A stretch of 26,462 bases of DNA from Clostridium sp. 27_14 (GCA_001916035.1 MNRQ01000028.1:1-26462), one strand, 5' to 3'. Numbered from the stretch's first letter, positions 1 through 8,689 are shown. A program made the numbers and translations. Notes: generated by a model from the sequence alone, not told the origin.

Positions 1-124
1 ATTCTTTTATTTCTTCTATTGTGTAGTCTTTTCCTTTTTCTTTTATGTTTTTTTGTACATTATATACTGCTATTCCTATTATTGCTATAATTATTAGTAC
101 TATTGCTATTATTTTTTTCTTCAT
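1..124 (-). CDS. Membrane-anchored protein, N-terminal part only
   Basis: This is the first 41 codons of a gene that runs off the left edge. The ATG directly follows the TAA of the upstream CNNM/CBS gene, with no gap, and a GGAGGA ribosome binding site lies 7 nt before it inside that gene's last codons, so the two are probably translationally coupled. The visible protein begins with three lysines, then about 18 hydrophobic residues (Ile/Ala/Val-rich), then a charged Lys/Glu-rich stretch. That pattern is an uncleaved signal anchor or a signal peptide with the rest of the protein outside the membrane. No lipobox cysteine is visible. Too little is present to name a family. Confidence 0.7.
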   Translation of the reverse strand, partial: MKKKIIAIVLIIIAIIGIAVYNVQKNIKEKGKDYTIEEIKE

Positions 125-1435
125 TTATTTTTCCTCCTTATTTTGGTTATGATTGTTTTTGCATGCTTTTACTTTTATGATTCTTTTGTCTTCGTATTCT
201 TCTATTTTATAGGTTATTTCTTCTGTTTCTATTATTGGGTTTTCTTCTTCTTCTGGGATTCTGTCTAGTTCGTCTTGCAAGAATCCTGATAGTGTATCAT
301 AATCGCCTTCTGGAATTTTTGCATTTAATAGTTTGTTTACATCATATATAGGCATACTTCCTGATAACATATATGTGTTTTCGTCTATTTTTTCATATTC
401 TGCTTCTTCGTTATCATATTCATCATATATTTCTCCTACTAGTTCTTCTAGTATGTCTTCCATTGTTATTAGTCCTGCTGTTCCTGCGTATTCGTCTAAT
501 ATTATTGCCATTTGCTTTTTGTTTTTTTGTAGCTCTTTGAATAAGTCGTCTATCATTTTTGTTTGTGGTATAAAATATGCTTCGTGCATGATGTTTTTTA
601 TTTTGAATGTTTTTTTGTTTATATTTTTTAGTATGTCTTTTATATATAATATTCCTTTTATGTCGTCTATTGTTTCGTCATATACTGGTATTCTACTGTA
701 TTTGTAGTCTTCTTCTGATATTTCTTGTAGTAGCTCTTCTGCACTTGTGTGTATGTCTACTGCAAATATGTCTTTTCTGTGTGTCATTATTTCTGATACT
801 GTTATGTCTCCAAATTCGAATACATTGTTTAATAGTTCTTTTTCTCCTTCTTCTATTACTCCTTTTTCTTTTCCTTGGTCTATCATCATTTTTATTTCTT
901 CTTCTGTTACTATTTCTTCATCACTTTCTCCTACTCCGAATAGTTTTGATACTCCGTTTGTTACTGTTGTTAGGAATTTTACAAATGGTGATGTTATTAC
1001 TGATAGTCCTTTTATAAATCCTATTGTTGCAAATGCTATTTTTTCGTAATTTTTCATTGCTAGTCTTTTTGGTACTAGTTCTCCAAATACTAGTGTGAAA
1101 AATGATAGTATTATTGTTATTAGTATTATTGATATTGTGTTCCATACTTGTACACTTATTGCTGGTATTATTTTGTTTAACATTGGTGCTAGTTCACTTG
1201 CGAATGCGTCTGATGCGAAAGCGCTTGATAGGAATCCTGCTAGTGTTATTCCTATTTGTATTGTTGCTAAGAATTTACTTGGGTTTTTTAGCATTTTTTC
1301 TATTTGTATTGCTTTTTTGTTTCCTTCTTTTGCCATCTTTTCTATTTTTGTGTCGTTTAGCGATATAAATGCTATTTCACTTGCTGCAAAATATGCATTT
1401 ACTAATATTAGTATTATTAGTATTATTATTTGCAT
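125..1435 (-). CDS. CNNM/CBS-domain membrane protein (hemolysin C/CorC family)
   Basis: At 436 aa it has the normal length for this family. An N-terminal CNNM (DUF21) membrane domain covers about residues 1-190: it opens with a hydrophobic helix followed by the family-typical ASEIAF and includes FGELVPKRLA. A CBS-domain pair follows at about 205-335 (motifs SEIMTHR, YSRIPVYD, GILYIKDIL, DEYAGTAGLITMEDILEE). A CorC/HlyC C-terminal domain lies at about 350-425 (GDYDTLSGFL). Relatives are linked to divalent cation, especially Mg2+, efflux or homeostasis; the name hemolysin is historical. The start has a GAAAGGACTG ribosome binding site and a good promoter upstream. It overlaps nothing but directly abuts the next gene, forming at least a two-gene transcript. 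Family assignment is secure; the substrate is not. Confidence 0.93.
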   Translation of the reverse strand: MQIIILIILILVNAYFAASEIAFISLNDTKIEKMAKEGNKKAIQIEKMLKNPSKFLATIQIGITLAGFLSSAFASDAFASELAPMLNKIIPAISVQVWNTISIILITIILSFFTLVFGELVPKRLAMKNYEKIAFATIGFIKGLSVITSPFVKFLTTVTNGVSKLFGVGESDEEIVTEEEIKMMIDQGKEKGVIEEGEKELLNNVFEFGDITVSEIMTHRKDIFAVDIHTSAEELLQEISEEDYKYSRIPVYDETIDDIKGILYIKDILKNINKKTFKIKNIMHEAYFIPQTKMIDDLFKELQKNKKQMAIILDEYAGTAGLITMEDILEELVGEIYDEYDNEEAEYEKIDENTYMLSGSMPIYDVNKLLNAKIPEGDYDTLSGFLQDELDRIPEEEENPIIETEEITYKIEEYEDKRIIKVKACKNNHNQNKEEK

Positions 1436-1479
1436 TTTTTTATCAGTCCTTTCTGTGTGCTTTCTTTTGTTATACCCAT

Positions 1480-1508
1480 ATTTTACTATATATATTTAAT
1501 TTTTTCAA
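1480..1508 (-). promoter_or_regulatory. Sigma-A-type promoter for the CNNM/CBS gene
   Basis: On the - strand TTGAAA (1508-1503) and TAAAAT (1485-1480) are separated by exactly 17 bp, about 45 nt upstream of the start codon. The rest of 1509-1650 shows no gene and no clear hairpin. Confidence 0.6.
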
Positions 1509-1650
1509 TGGAATTTATAATTCTTACTTTAATTTTCTGTGCCTTGTAATTTTTATTTTGTTTTTTCGTTATGGTTCGGTGTTTTTTGAGTCATGCCCAC
1601 GAAAACATCTATATGTATTTCTTAAAGTTTGGTTAATTTGATTGATTTTG

Positions 1651-1679
1651 TTGAATTTAATGAAAAATTATTATATAGT
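1651..1679 (+). promoter_or_regulatory. Sigma-A-type promoter for the GT51 gene
   Basis: TTGAAT (1651-1656) and TATAGT (1674-1679) are separated by 17 bp, 35 nt upstream of the ATG. The leader is short and carries a modest AAAGGATG ribosome binding site. Confidence 0.6.
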
Positions 1680-1714
1680 GTTATCATAAAAAAGAACAAA
1701 AGGATGATTTTATT

Positions 1715-2413
1715 ATGAGATTTATTAAAAAGTTGTTGATAACATTATTAGTTTTAATAATATTTGTTATTTCTATATTGTTTATTATTGGATATACTAC
1801 TTATGCTAGTGCTTTGAAGGAGAAGCCTTTGCTTGAACGAGTTTCTGAGATTACTTCTAAGGAAAATTTTGTTAAGTTTGGTGATATGTCAGATTATTAT
1901 AGAAATGCTGTTGTTGCTGTTGAAGATCATAGATTTTATGATCATGGTCCTGTTGATTTTATTGCTATTTGTCGTGCTTTTTATACTAATATTAAGAATA
2001 AAGAGCTTCAAGAGGGTGGTAGTACAATTACTCAACAGGTTGCTAAAAATGTTGTTTTTAGCCAAGAACAGTCTTGGACTAGAAAACTTGGTGAAATTTT
2101 TGCTGCTTTTGATTTGGAAAAAAATTATACTAAAAATGAGATTTTTGAGATTTATGTGAATACTGCTTATTTTGGTGATGGTTTTTATGGTATTTATAAT
2201 GCTAGTCATGGTTATTATAATAAAGAGCCTAAGGATTTGAATTTGGACGAGGCTTCTATGTTGGCTGGTGTTCCTAATGCTCCTTCTCTTTATTCTCCTA
2301 ATGTTAATTTGAATTTGGCTAAAAAGAGACAGGCTCATGTTATTAAGAAAATGCAAGAATATGGTTATATTACCAAAGAACAGGCTTTACCTTTTCTTTC
2401 TTTTTCTTATTAG
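1715..2413 (+). CDS. Monofunctional GT51 peptidoglycan glycosyltransferase
   Basis: This 232-aa protein would polymerise lipid II into glycan strands at the outer face of the membrane. One N-terminal membrane helix (about residues 5-30) is followed by a GT51 domain with the family blocks in order: EDHRFYDHG (with the catalytic Glu), GGSTITQQ, RKLGEI (second catalytic Glu), KNEIFEIYVN, and a C-terminal Lys/Arg-rich block in KKRQAHVIKKM. No transpeptidase domain follows, so it resembles MtgA-type or SgtB-type enzymes rather than a bifunctional PBP. Length is normal for a monofunctional enzyme. Codons are T-ending, as in other + strand genes here. It lies upstream of a polysaccharide deacetylase, but a 250-bp gap with its own promoter-like signal separates them. 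The final residues (PFLSFSY) diverge from relatives. Confidence 0.92.
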   Translation: MRFIKKLLITLLVLIIFVISILFIIGYTTYASALKEKPLLERVSEITSKENFVKFGDMSDYYRNAVVAVEDHRFYDHGPVDFIAICRAFYTNIKNKELQEGGSTITQQVAKNVVFSQEQSWTRKLGEIFAAFDLEKNYTKNEIFEIYVNTAYFGDGFYGIYNASHGYYNKEPKDLNLDEASMLAGVPNAPSLYSPNVNLNLAKKRQAHVIKKMQEYGYITKEQALPFLSFSY

Positions 2414-2523
2414 TTTTTACCTTAATATTAATTTTATTTGTTTTATATTTTTGCTTTATATTTTTATTTTATATATTAATTATTATACATATCTGTTTTT
2501 GTCCTTTCATATATTTTATATGG

Positions 2524-2582
2524 GAGGATTTTTTAATGTTCTAAATAAGTGCAATTGTTATTGATGTCCGCTTTTGTTCTAT
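2524..2582 (-). repeat. Dispersed repeat, copy A (59 nt; copy B at 25176-25232)
   Basis: Read on the - strand, this segment aligns with 25176-25232 on the + strand at about 52 of 59 positions by hand, with two one-base gaps. Shared blocks include ATAGAACAAAAGCGGA, AATAACA, ACTTATTTAG and AAAATCCTC. Read in the other direction both copies have a GAGG sequence about 8 nt before an ATG that is followed within a few codons by a stop. Copy A is embedded in the larger palindrome at 2553-2627. Confidence 0.7.
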
Positions 2583-2627
2583 TATAGTAAGTTCTTAGAA
2601 CTTCCCATAATAGAAGCAATAACAATT
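2553..2627. repeat. Long imperfect palindrome upstream of the deacetylase gene
   Basis: The outer arms 2553-2563 and 2617-2627 are perfect 11-nt complements. The inner arms 2577-2595 and 2597-2615 match at 17 of 19 positions around a centre of AAGTTCT-T-AGAACTT. The left arm has about 13 extra bases (2564-2576), which lie within copy A of the dispersed repeat. A promoter-like TTGATG / TATAGT pair (16-bp spacer) lies in the left arm, so the structure could be an operator or a degenerate insertion element as readily as an RNA leader. Confidence 0.65.
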
Positions 2628-2661
2628 ATCCTTTGTATATCCTTTGAAGGGAGTGTGTGTT

Positions 2662-3456
2662 ATGCATATTTTTGTTTTTAGAAAAAGATTTTTGTTGTTC
2701 TTTTTTTGTATTTTGTGTTTGATTCTTTTGATTTTGTTTTCTTTTTCTATTAATGATTCTCCTATTTTGGCTGTTTCTTTAAATTCTAATTCTTCTGTTG
2801 ATGAGAATTTGCAAGATACTTTTAATAATTTGATGAAAGATGATGCTAAAATTGCTTATTTGACTTTTGATGATGGTCCTAGAAGGAAGGCTACTCCTAA
2901 AATTCTTGATATTTTGAAGGATGAAGGTGTGAAGGCTACTTTTTTTGTTATTGGTAAATATGTTAAAGAAAATCCTGATTTGATTAAGCGTGAATATGAT
3001 GAGGGGCATTTTATTGCTAATCATGGTTATGATCATAATAATAGTAAGTTATATAAAGATGCTGAGAGTTTTAGAAATGAAATTTTGGCTACTGATGTTG
3101 AAATTGGTAATGCACTTGGTTTGGAAAATTATTGTTCTCATGTTTTTCGTTTTCCTAATGGGTTTATGTCTAAAAACTATAGTGGTAGTAAGAAAAGTGC
3201 TGTTTCTATTTTGAAAGATTTGAATTATGTTTATGTTGATTGGAATTGTTTAAATAAGGATTCTGAAGTTAAGGTCTCTGAATATCAACTTTTAAATAAT
3301 TTGAAAAAGACTTCTAAAAATAAAGGTACTTTGGTTATTTTGATGCATGATTCTGGTGATGTTAATGATACCGCTTCTGTGTTAAAGGATTCTATTACTT
3401 TTCTGAAAGATCAGGGTTATGAATTTCATAATTTTTATGATTTTGTAAATAATTAG
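2662..3456 (+). CDS. Membrane-anchored NodB-type polysaccharide deacetylase
   Basis: This 264-aa protein probably removes acetyl groups from cell-wall N-acetylated sugars outside the membrane (carbohydrate esterase 4, PgdA-like). I chose the ATG with GAAGGGAG 8 nt upstream over a TTG 18 nt earlier that overlaps this ribosome binding site. An N-terminal hydrophobic segment (about residues 8-30) is a signal anchor. The five NodB motifs are present in order: TFDDGP (catalytic base and metal Asp), NHGYDHN (metal His pair), RFPNG, a DWN block with a following Asp, and LMHDS with the catalytic His. The long palindrome sits in its upstream region. Substrate (peptidoglycan or another polysaccharide) cannot be decided from sequence. 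Confidence 0.92.
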   Translation: MHIFVFRKRFLLFFFCILCLILLILFSFSINDSPILAVSLNSNSSVDENLQDTFNNLMKDDAKIAYLTFDDGPRRKATPKILDILKDEGVKATFFVIGKYVKENPDLIKREYDEGHFIANHGYDHNNSKLYKDAESFRNEILATDVEIGNALGLENYCSHVFRFPNGFMSKNYSGSKKSAVSILKDLNYVYVDWNCLNKDSEVKVSEYQLLNNLKKTSKNKGTLVILMHDSGDVNDTASVLKDSITFLKDQGYEFHNFYDFVNN

Positions 3457-3567
3457 TCTATATTTATGATTTGTATTTATTATGTCTAATTTTTTATCAT
3501 ATCTACTTACTGGTTTTTGTCCTATTTTTTTGATATTTTCCTATTGGTTAATAATTCTTTATAGTTT

Positions 3568-3627
3568 TATAACTTTGGAAATTTATTTTTAACCTGTACG
3601 GTTATAGTTCTATAATATTAGTTATAG
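3568..3627 (+). promoter_or_regulatory. Promoter and probable autoregulatory boxes of the XRE gene
   Basis: A -10 TATAAT (3611-3616) has a weak -35 TTTAAC (3588-3593) at 17 bp. Two direct GTTATAG repeats (3601-3607 and 3621-3627) lie 20 bp apart on either side of the -10, and an inverted TATAAC copy lies at 3568-3573. The two-helical-turn spacing across the promoter is what a repressor binding its own promoter would show. Binding is inference. Confidence 0.45.
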
Positions 3628-3636
3628 GAGGTTGAC

Positions 3637-4011
3637 ATGGATTTTGATATGGAGAAATTTAGTTATCGCTTAATTGTTTTGATGGAAGACTTTAACATGA
3701 GCCAAGTTGATTTGTCTAAGAAAATTGGTATTTCTAATGTTACAATTTCTAGATATTTAAGTGGTGATAGAATTCCTCGTTTAGATGTAATAACAAAAAT
3801 TTCCTCTGCTTTTAATGTGTCTGTTGACTATTTACTTGGTCTTTCAGATAATAGAAATGGTGAAAATGCTAATACTAATACTGATGTAGATATTGCTTTA
3901 TTGGCTAAAAATTTATTTGGTCTTGATGGAAATAGTCATTTGTCTAAGAAGCAAATTGAATTGATAAAAAATTTACTTATGGCTAATAAAAATTTTATCT
4001 TGTCAGCATGA
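3637..4011 (+). CDS. XRE-family helix-turn-helix transcriptional regulator
   Basis: This 124-aa protein is a Cro/C1-type DNA-binding regulator. The helix-turn-helix lies at about residues 8-70, with SQVDLSKKIGIS and NVTISRYLSGDR forming the two recognition helices and the common end FNVSVDYLLGLSDN. The C-terminal 50 residues have no recognised ligand domain. The start has an AGGAGG ribosome binding site 5 nt upstream. Repeated GTTATAG boxes flank its -10, suggesting autoregulation. It converges on the TerY-P-like operon and shares a bidirectional terminator with it, so it marks the left edge of the accessory block. Whether it controls that operon is unknown: no GTTATAG box is seen at the operon's promoter. 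Confidence 0.88.
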   Translation: MDFDMEKFSYRLIVLMEDFNMSQVDLSKKIGISNVTISRYLSGDRIPRLDVITKISSAFNVSVDYLLGLSDNRNGENANTNTDVDIALLAKNLFGLDGNSHLSKKQIELIKNLLMANKNFILSA

Positions 4012-4044
4012 GGTTATTTTAGATGTTAAGGTTAAAAAGTTATA

Positions 4045-4080
4045 CAAAAACGATGCAAATATTAATTTGCATCGTTTTTG
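4045..4080. terminator. Bidirectional terminator between the XRE gene and the kinase operon
   Basis: A perfect 16-bp stem (4045-4060 with 4065-4080) has a 4-nt loop, with A5 on one side and T5 on the other. It can stop transcription from both convergent units. Confidence 0.9.
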
Positions 4081-4138
4081 TTTTTGGTTTTGTTTTTTTC
4101 TACAAATATATATTATATTTTTGTAGAATTTTTGGGTT

Positions 4139-7100
4139 TTAGATTTGGTGAACATTATAAATATTGGCTTCTGTATTTACAAAGAATCCTTGTTTGTTCA
4201 CATCAAATATTTTTGAATCTGCTGTTATTAAATTGCATTCCATTTGTTTTGTTATTTTTGTTATTATTTCTAGAATTACCAACTTTTTGTCTTCTGGTAT
4301 ATACAAACGGTCATTGTAAAATGCTACAGATTCTAAGTTTATTTGTTTTTCTAAAGAGATTTTTATGGATCCTTTTGATGGTATTATTAATGCACCATTT
4401 CCTTCTGATGTGAGTACACACCAATTTTTTGTTTTTTCACTATAAAATACTTTAATGCTTGTATTATTTAAAGCATTTTCGTTTTTTATACTGCAATAAA
4501 GGTTTCCATCTAACTTTATCAAAAATTCATCAAATAATTTTTGTACTGTTAGTGTTCTTGAATTATTTGAAAATGTTTCATTTCCTTTTTCGTCTATGGA
4601 ATGTGTTAAATTTTCAAATTTCCTCTCTTCGTTTTTTTCAATTTTTTCTGCAACAAATTTAGGATTTATTTGGATAATTTCTCCTGAATTTGATTTCTTG
4701 TTTAAACCTATTATTTTTTGGATTATATCATTACTTGAACCATATAAAATTTTATATTGTTCTTTTAATAATGGTACAATGCTTTCTCTGTCATCTCCTT
4801 CAAATATTGCCAAAAATTTTTCTTGTAATTCTTTTTGCATCCAGTTCCATGGTTCTGCAATGTCTGGTATTTTGATTCCATGGTTTCCTAATAGGGAAAT
4901 TTTTTGTTCTTTTCTAGTTTTCATGTCCATGTCTTTTTCTTCGCCGTTTACTTTTACAATGTATCTTCCTTTAAATGGATGTACATGTGTTAAGTAATAA
5001 AATGCTTGAATTGCAAATGAATACCAGTCGTTTTCCTTTCCAAATTTATTGTTTTTTTGAAATCTCGGATCAACAAATGATGTCGTTAAATACTCTGGTA
5101 CTATTTCGTCAATTCCCATTCCGTCAAAGTCTAAGAAATAGACTTTTTTGTTTTTGTCAAATAATACATTTCCCCCGTTTAAGTCTCCTATGAATATATC
5201 AGCCTTTTTGTGTAAGGCTTCTATTCCTTCACCCATTGATATTAGTATTTCCAGTATGTCTTTTCTTGTAAAGTTTAAGTCTTTTATGACACTTTTGTCT
5301 CTTAAGTATAAGATATCCATTCCGTCTACTTTTTCCATTGTGTAACCAAATGATTTTTCTCCTAGAATTATTTCTTCTGGTAATACATAATGGTATTTTG
5401 TGTTTTTTTGGTTTTCTTCTTTTAAGATGCTTTCTTTACTTAAAATTCTGGAAATCACAACTATTTTGGAATTAATATCAATTTGTGGCTTGAATACTTT
5501 GAGTACTTTTTCTCCTTCGTATTCATAGACATCTGCTTCTCCTCCATGGCCTATTTCTTTTTTGTACATTTTTAATGTATCTTCTAGGCTTTCTTTGGAT
5601 TTTCGTATTCCTTTTACTTTTTTTAAGCATTCTGGACAGAATAATGAATCAGTTTTATAATACATTTTATGTGTCTTGCAGTAATTTTTGTTGGTTTGTA
5701 TGTAATATTCTAGTAAGTTTTGAACAGTGTTTAAATTGATTTTTCTTCCTTTTTCACGTTCTATTGGTAAATTGATTTTAGGATCACTGTTTATTACTTC
5801 TTTTATATACTGAAAAACATATTCATCAGTTTGTTGTGTATTTATTCTTATTCTGAAATTCCAAAATTCTGGATTTACTACTTGAACCTGGTCTGTGTGA
5901 CCTTTTACTAGAAAAACTTTTGTAAATGCATTTTTTTCTAAGTAACAGTTGTTCCAACTCCTAATGTTTATTATTTGTTGTATTAACTGTGTTAATGCTT
6001 TTATCCTTACTACATTTACAATTTGTGGATTTTTTAAGTCAATTATATTTTGTTTAGATAATCCTTCACTATTGTAAATGTATCCTACAAATGTACTTCC
6101 TGAATATGCTGTTTTTAGTGGTATACAGTAAGTCTGGTAAAATATACCTTTTTCTGCAAGATCTTTTTTTATTATGTCTTCTATATTTTCTTTTAATGCT
6201 TCTTTTTCTTGTTCGGTAAGTTCTTTTTTGTATACCTTTACTGCATAATCCTTTTGTGGAACTTTGTAATGAGTTGCATATTCATCTTCAAATATGATTT
6301 CATAATTTTCTATTTCGTTTTCTGGAAATACATATTTGGTTTTTTGGCATATTGGACAACATTTTTTTGAACTGTCATAATAAATTTGATGTTCTTTACA
6401 ATATGAGTTCATATTTTTGGCGAGTTTTGCAAAATATTCTTTGATTTCTTCTGGTTCTAAATCATTTTCTATTTCTAATTCATAAAATGCATTTGGATTG
6501 TATCCTAATGACTCCATTTTTTGAAATAGTTTTTTTATGTATTCAGCTATACTTTTTCTTGTTGTTTCTAATTTGCATTCTAATGCATTTATATAAAATT
6601 CATTTGGTGTTTTCATATAAATTGCATCTAATGGTATTTTATATCCTTCGAATTTACAAAGGATATTGGACGTAACTTCAAATAGCTCTTTATTGTTGAG
6701 CTTTAATATCTGGTCTGATAATTTCTGACCAGATATTTTTGTTACTATTATTCCTGCTATTAGATAACAACTGTCTTCTCTTTTTGTTTTTGCTGAATAG
6801 ATAATTTCTAGTAATTTTGTTACTGTTATTTTTTCGTCTCCAAAGTTTTGCAATGTTTTCATATTTAAGATTTTTTTGTTCATTTCTTCTACTGTTATTG
6901 CTCTTTTGAAAATTATTGCGTCTTTGTAATTATCTAACTTTATCTTTGTTCCTTTTACCAGTTTTCCTATTTTGCTTTCTAGCTCGTAGTCGAATACAAA
7001 TGGATATTCTATCAAACTTCCCATACTTTTATTATAGTAAATGCTGTTTGTTCCTTTTTGTGTGCTTTTACTATTTTCTAAAAAGTATTCTAATGCGTCT

Positions 7101-8644
7101 TCTTGTGATAGCATTATTTCTTCAGTCCCTGAGCCATAGTATAATATTATTTGTGTTGCTAAATTTGGACTTAAATATTTTAGTTCTTCTTTCTTTAGAA
7201 GTTCTTTGCCGTCTTTGATTATTCCATACTTTCTTGTTAAAAGTTCTTTATATTTTTTATAAAATATTGTTGCCATTATGTATTTTCTTGTTTCTAATTT
7301 TGTTTTATAAATAGCATAATATTCTTTTATTCCTGTTACTACAGGTTTGTATGTTTCATCTACTTTTATTATTTGGTCGACGTCAAAGTTTCCTTCACAT
7401 TCTTCGTCTTCTTTGATTTCTTCTAAGGCTCTATTCATGTTTATTGTGAACATGAATATTTTTGATGCATTGTCAAAGTTGGTTTTGCTTATTTCTGTTA
7501 TCTTTTTGTTTTCTATTTTTTTGAACTCATAGCCAATAACTTTGCCATTGAAGTTTTTTAATTTTTTTTCTATTTTTTCTAACATAATATCTGAATTTTC
7601 TGGAATACAGTATGCGATTTCTTTTGGTAATTCTTCTTTATATATTTTGTATATGTTTTCGAATACATAGTATTCTTCAGTTTCTTCGGTGATATTATAT
7701 GTTTTTAATAGATCTTCAATACTTGTTATTTTGTCTGTAAGATATACGTTAATGTATGATTTGTATGCTTCTTGTTTTATGCTTTGATACAGTTCAGTTT
7801 CTATAAGTAAAGAATATGCTTCTTCAATTTTACATTTTTCTTTACTGTTGTTTAAATATTCGTATAAATCTTTGTCTGAATATTCTTTCCCTTCTTCGCA
7901 GATTTTATAATAAAAGTATGTAAATCTTGCTATGTTTATTGTGTATGGCAGATTTTTTTCTTCTATTACTGCATTTTTTGATAATATAATATCATAAAAT
8001 CCTTTTATTTCTCTTATTTGTTCTAATTCATAATGTATTAATTTTATGATACATTCATTATGCTTTCTTGCATATTTTATATCTTCTGCTGTTTCAATTG
8101 TTTCATTTTCAGAAGTTGTAATCATTTTTAATGTATTTACAGTGTCTTTGTCAAGTTCTTCTTTCTTAAAATATGATAAAAATCTTGACATGGTGTTGCA
8201 TTGTTTTTCATCAAATTCTTCTGCATTTATACTATACCCTTTGTTATTTATTGCCATTATAAATTGCATTGTTTGGAGTAGTTTTTGAGCTTTATCCCCT
8301 GTTGTGTAATATTGAGTAAAGAGTCTAAATTTAAAGTTTTTGGTGTAATTTCTTATTTCTGCAAAGATTACTGTTATGCTTTTTTCTTTTTCGTAGAAAT
8401 TTGTTATTACAAAATCCCATTCATCGTCTTGTAAATTTTGAATTTTTACTTTATTCCGGCATAAATCTTTTACAGTGTCATAACATTTTTTTCCAAGTTC
8501 TTTGTCTTCAACAAATACTACTATTTTACCATATTCTGGGTTATAGTAAATTTTTTCCTCATTTTCTGTTTCTGCAATGAGGTTGTAATCCATTCTTGCA
8601 TAATTATAAAAATAGTATGTATATATTTTTTCTCTTATTGACAT
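4139..8644 (-). CDS. Giant tandem Zn-ribbon/pseudokinase/kinase protein (TerY-P-type kinase)
   Basis: This 1501-aa protein is the last gene of the operon. The start was chosen at an ATG with GGGAG 8 nt upstream; longer readings begin before the ribosome binding site. Residues 1 to about 740 are mostly helical with no domain I recognise. A CxxH...CPIC zinc ribbon at about 748-768 is followed by a kinase-like segment (about 780-960) with an AVKVYK lysine but no recognisable catalytic loop, so probably a pseudokinase. A second CxxH...CPEC ribbon (about 986-1008) precedes a kinase domain (about 1030-1270) with GHGGEADVYEY, LKVFK, GDLNGGNVLF and LDFDGMG, resembling YegI-type kinases and apparently active. 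The C-terminal 160 residues look beta-rich, possibly propeller-like. Neighbouring PP2C and vWA genes support a phosphorylation circuit. Confidence 0.85.
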   Translation of the reverse strand: MSIREKIYTYYFYNYARMDYNLIAETENEEKIYYNPEYGKIVVFVEDKELGKKCYDTVKDLCRNKVKIQNLQDDEWDFVITNFYEKEKSITVIFAEIRNYTKNFKFRLFTQYYTTGDKAQKLLQTMQFIMAINNKGYSINAEEFDEKQCNTMSRFLSYFKKEELDKDTVNTLKMITTSENETIETAEDIKYARKHNECIIKLIHYELEQIREIKGFYDIILSKNAVIEEKNLPYTINIARFTYFYYKICEEGKEYSDKDLYEYLNNSKEKCKIEEAYSLLIETELYQSIKQEAYKSYINVYLTDKITSIEDLLKTYNITEETEEYYVFENIYKIYKEELPKEIAYCIPENSDIMLEKIEKKLKNFNGKVIGYEFKKIENKKITEISKTNFDNASKIFMFTINMNRALEEIKEDEECEGNFDVDQIIKVDETYKPVVTGIKEYYAIYKTKLETRKYIMATIFYKKYKELLTRKYGIIKDGKELLKKEELKYLSPNLATQIILYYGSGTEEIMLSQEDALEYFLENSKSTQKGTNSIYYNKSMGSLIEYPFVFDYELESKIGKLVKGTKIKLDNYKDAIIFKRAITVEEMNKKILNMKTLQNFGDEKITVTKLLEIIYSAKTKREDSCYLIAGIIVTKISGQKLSDQILKLNNKELFEVTSNILCKFEGYKIPLDAIYMKTPNEFYINALECKLETTRKSIAEYIKKLFQKMESLGYNPNAFYELEIENDLEPEEIKEYFAKLAKNMNSYCKEHQIYYDSSKKCCPICQKTKYVFPENEIENYEIIFEDEYATHYKVPQKDYAVKVYKKELTEQEKEALKENIEDIIKKDLAEKGIFYQTYCIPLKTAYSGSTFVGYIYNSEGLSKQNIIDLKNPQIVNVVRIKALTQLIQQIINIRSWNNCYLEKNAFTKVFLVKGHTDQVQVVNPEFWNFRIRINTQQTDEYVFQYIKEVINSDPKINLPIEREKGRKINLNTVQNLLEYYIQTNKNYCKTHKMYYKTDSLFCPECLKKVKGIRKSKESLEDTLKMYKKEIGHGGEADVYEYEGEKVLKVFKPQIDINSKIVVISRILSKESILKEENQKNTKYHYVLPEEIILGEKSFGYTMEKVDGMDILYLRDKSVIKDLNFTRKDILEILISMGEGIEALHKKADIFIGDLNGGNVLFDKNKKVYFLDFDGMGIDEIVPEYLTTSFVDPRFQKNNKFGKENDWYSFAIQAFYYLTHVHPFKGRYIVKVNGEEKDMDMKTRKEQKISLLGNHGIKIPDIAEPWNWMQKELQEKFLAIFEGDDRESIVPLLKEQYKILYGSSNDIIQKIIGLNKKSNSGEIIQINPKFVAEKIEKNEERKFENLTHSIDEKGNETFSNNSRTLTVQKLFDEFLIKLDGNLYCSIKNENALNNTSIKVFYSEKTKNWCVLTSEGNGALIIPSKGSIKISLEKQINLESVAFYNDRLYIPEDKKLVILEIITKITKQMECNLITADSKIFDVNKQGFFVNTEANIYNVHQI

Positions 8645-8667
8645 ACTTTTTTCTCCCTTTTTGTTAT

Positions 8668-8689
8668 GGGGAAATATTGCTATTTCCCC
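8668..8689. other. Hairpin between the vWA and kinase genes
   Basis: A perfect 9-bp stem GGGGAAATA/TATTTCCCC with a 4-nt loop lies just upstream of the kinase ribosome binding site. In the operon's direction (-) no T-run follows, so it is not a terminator for the operon; it may mark mRNA processing or uneven expression. Read on the + strand it is followed by a T-rich stretch. Confidence 0.6.

Noticed and set aside
2597..2627. A dif-like XerC/XerD site
   Set aside because: ACTTCCCATAATAG resembles the left half of the Bacillota dif site, but the right half does not match, and the segment is fully explained as one arm of the palindrome.
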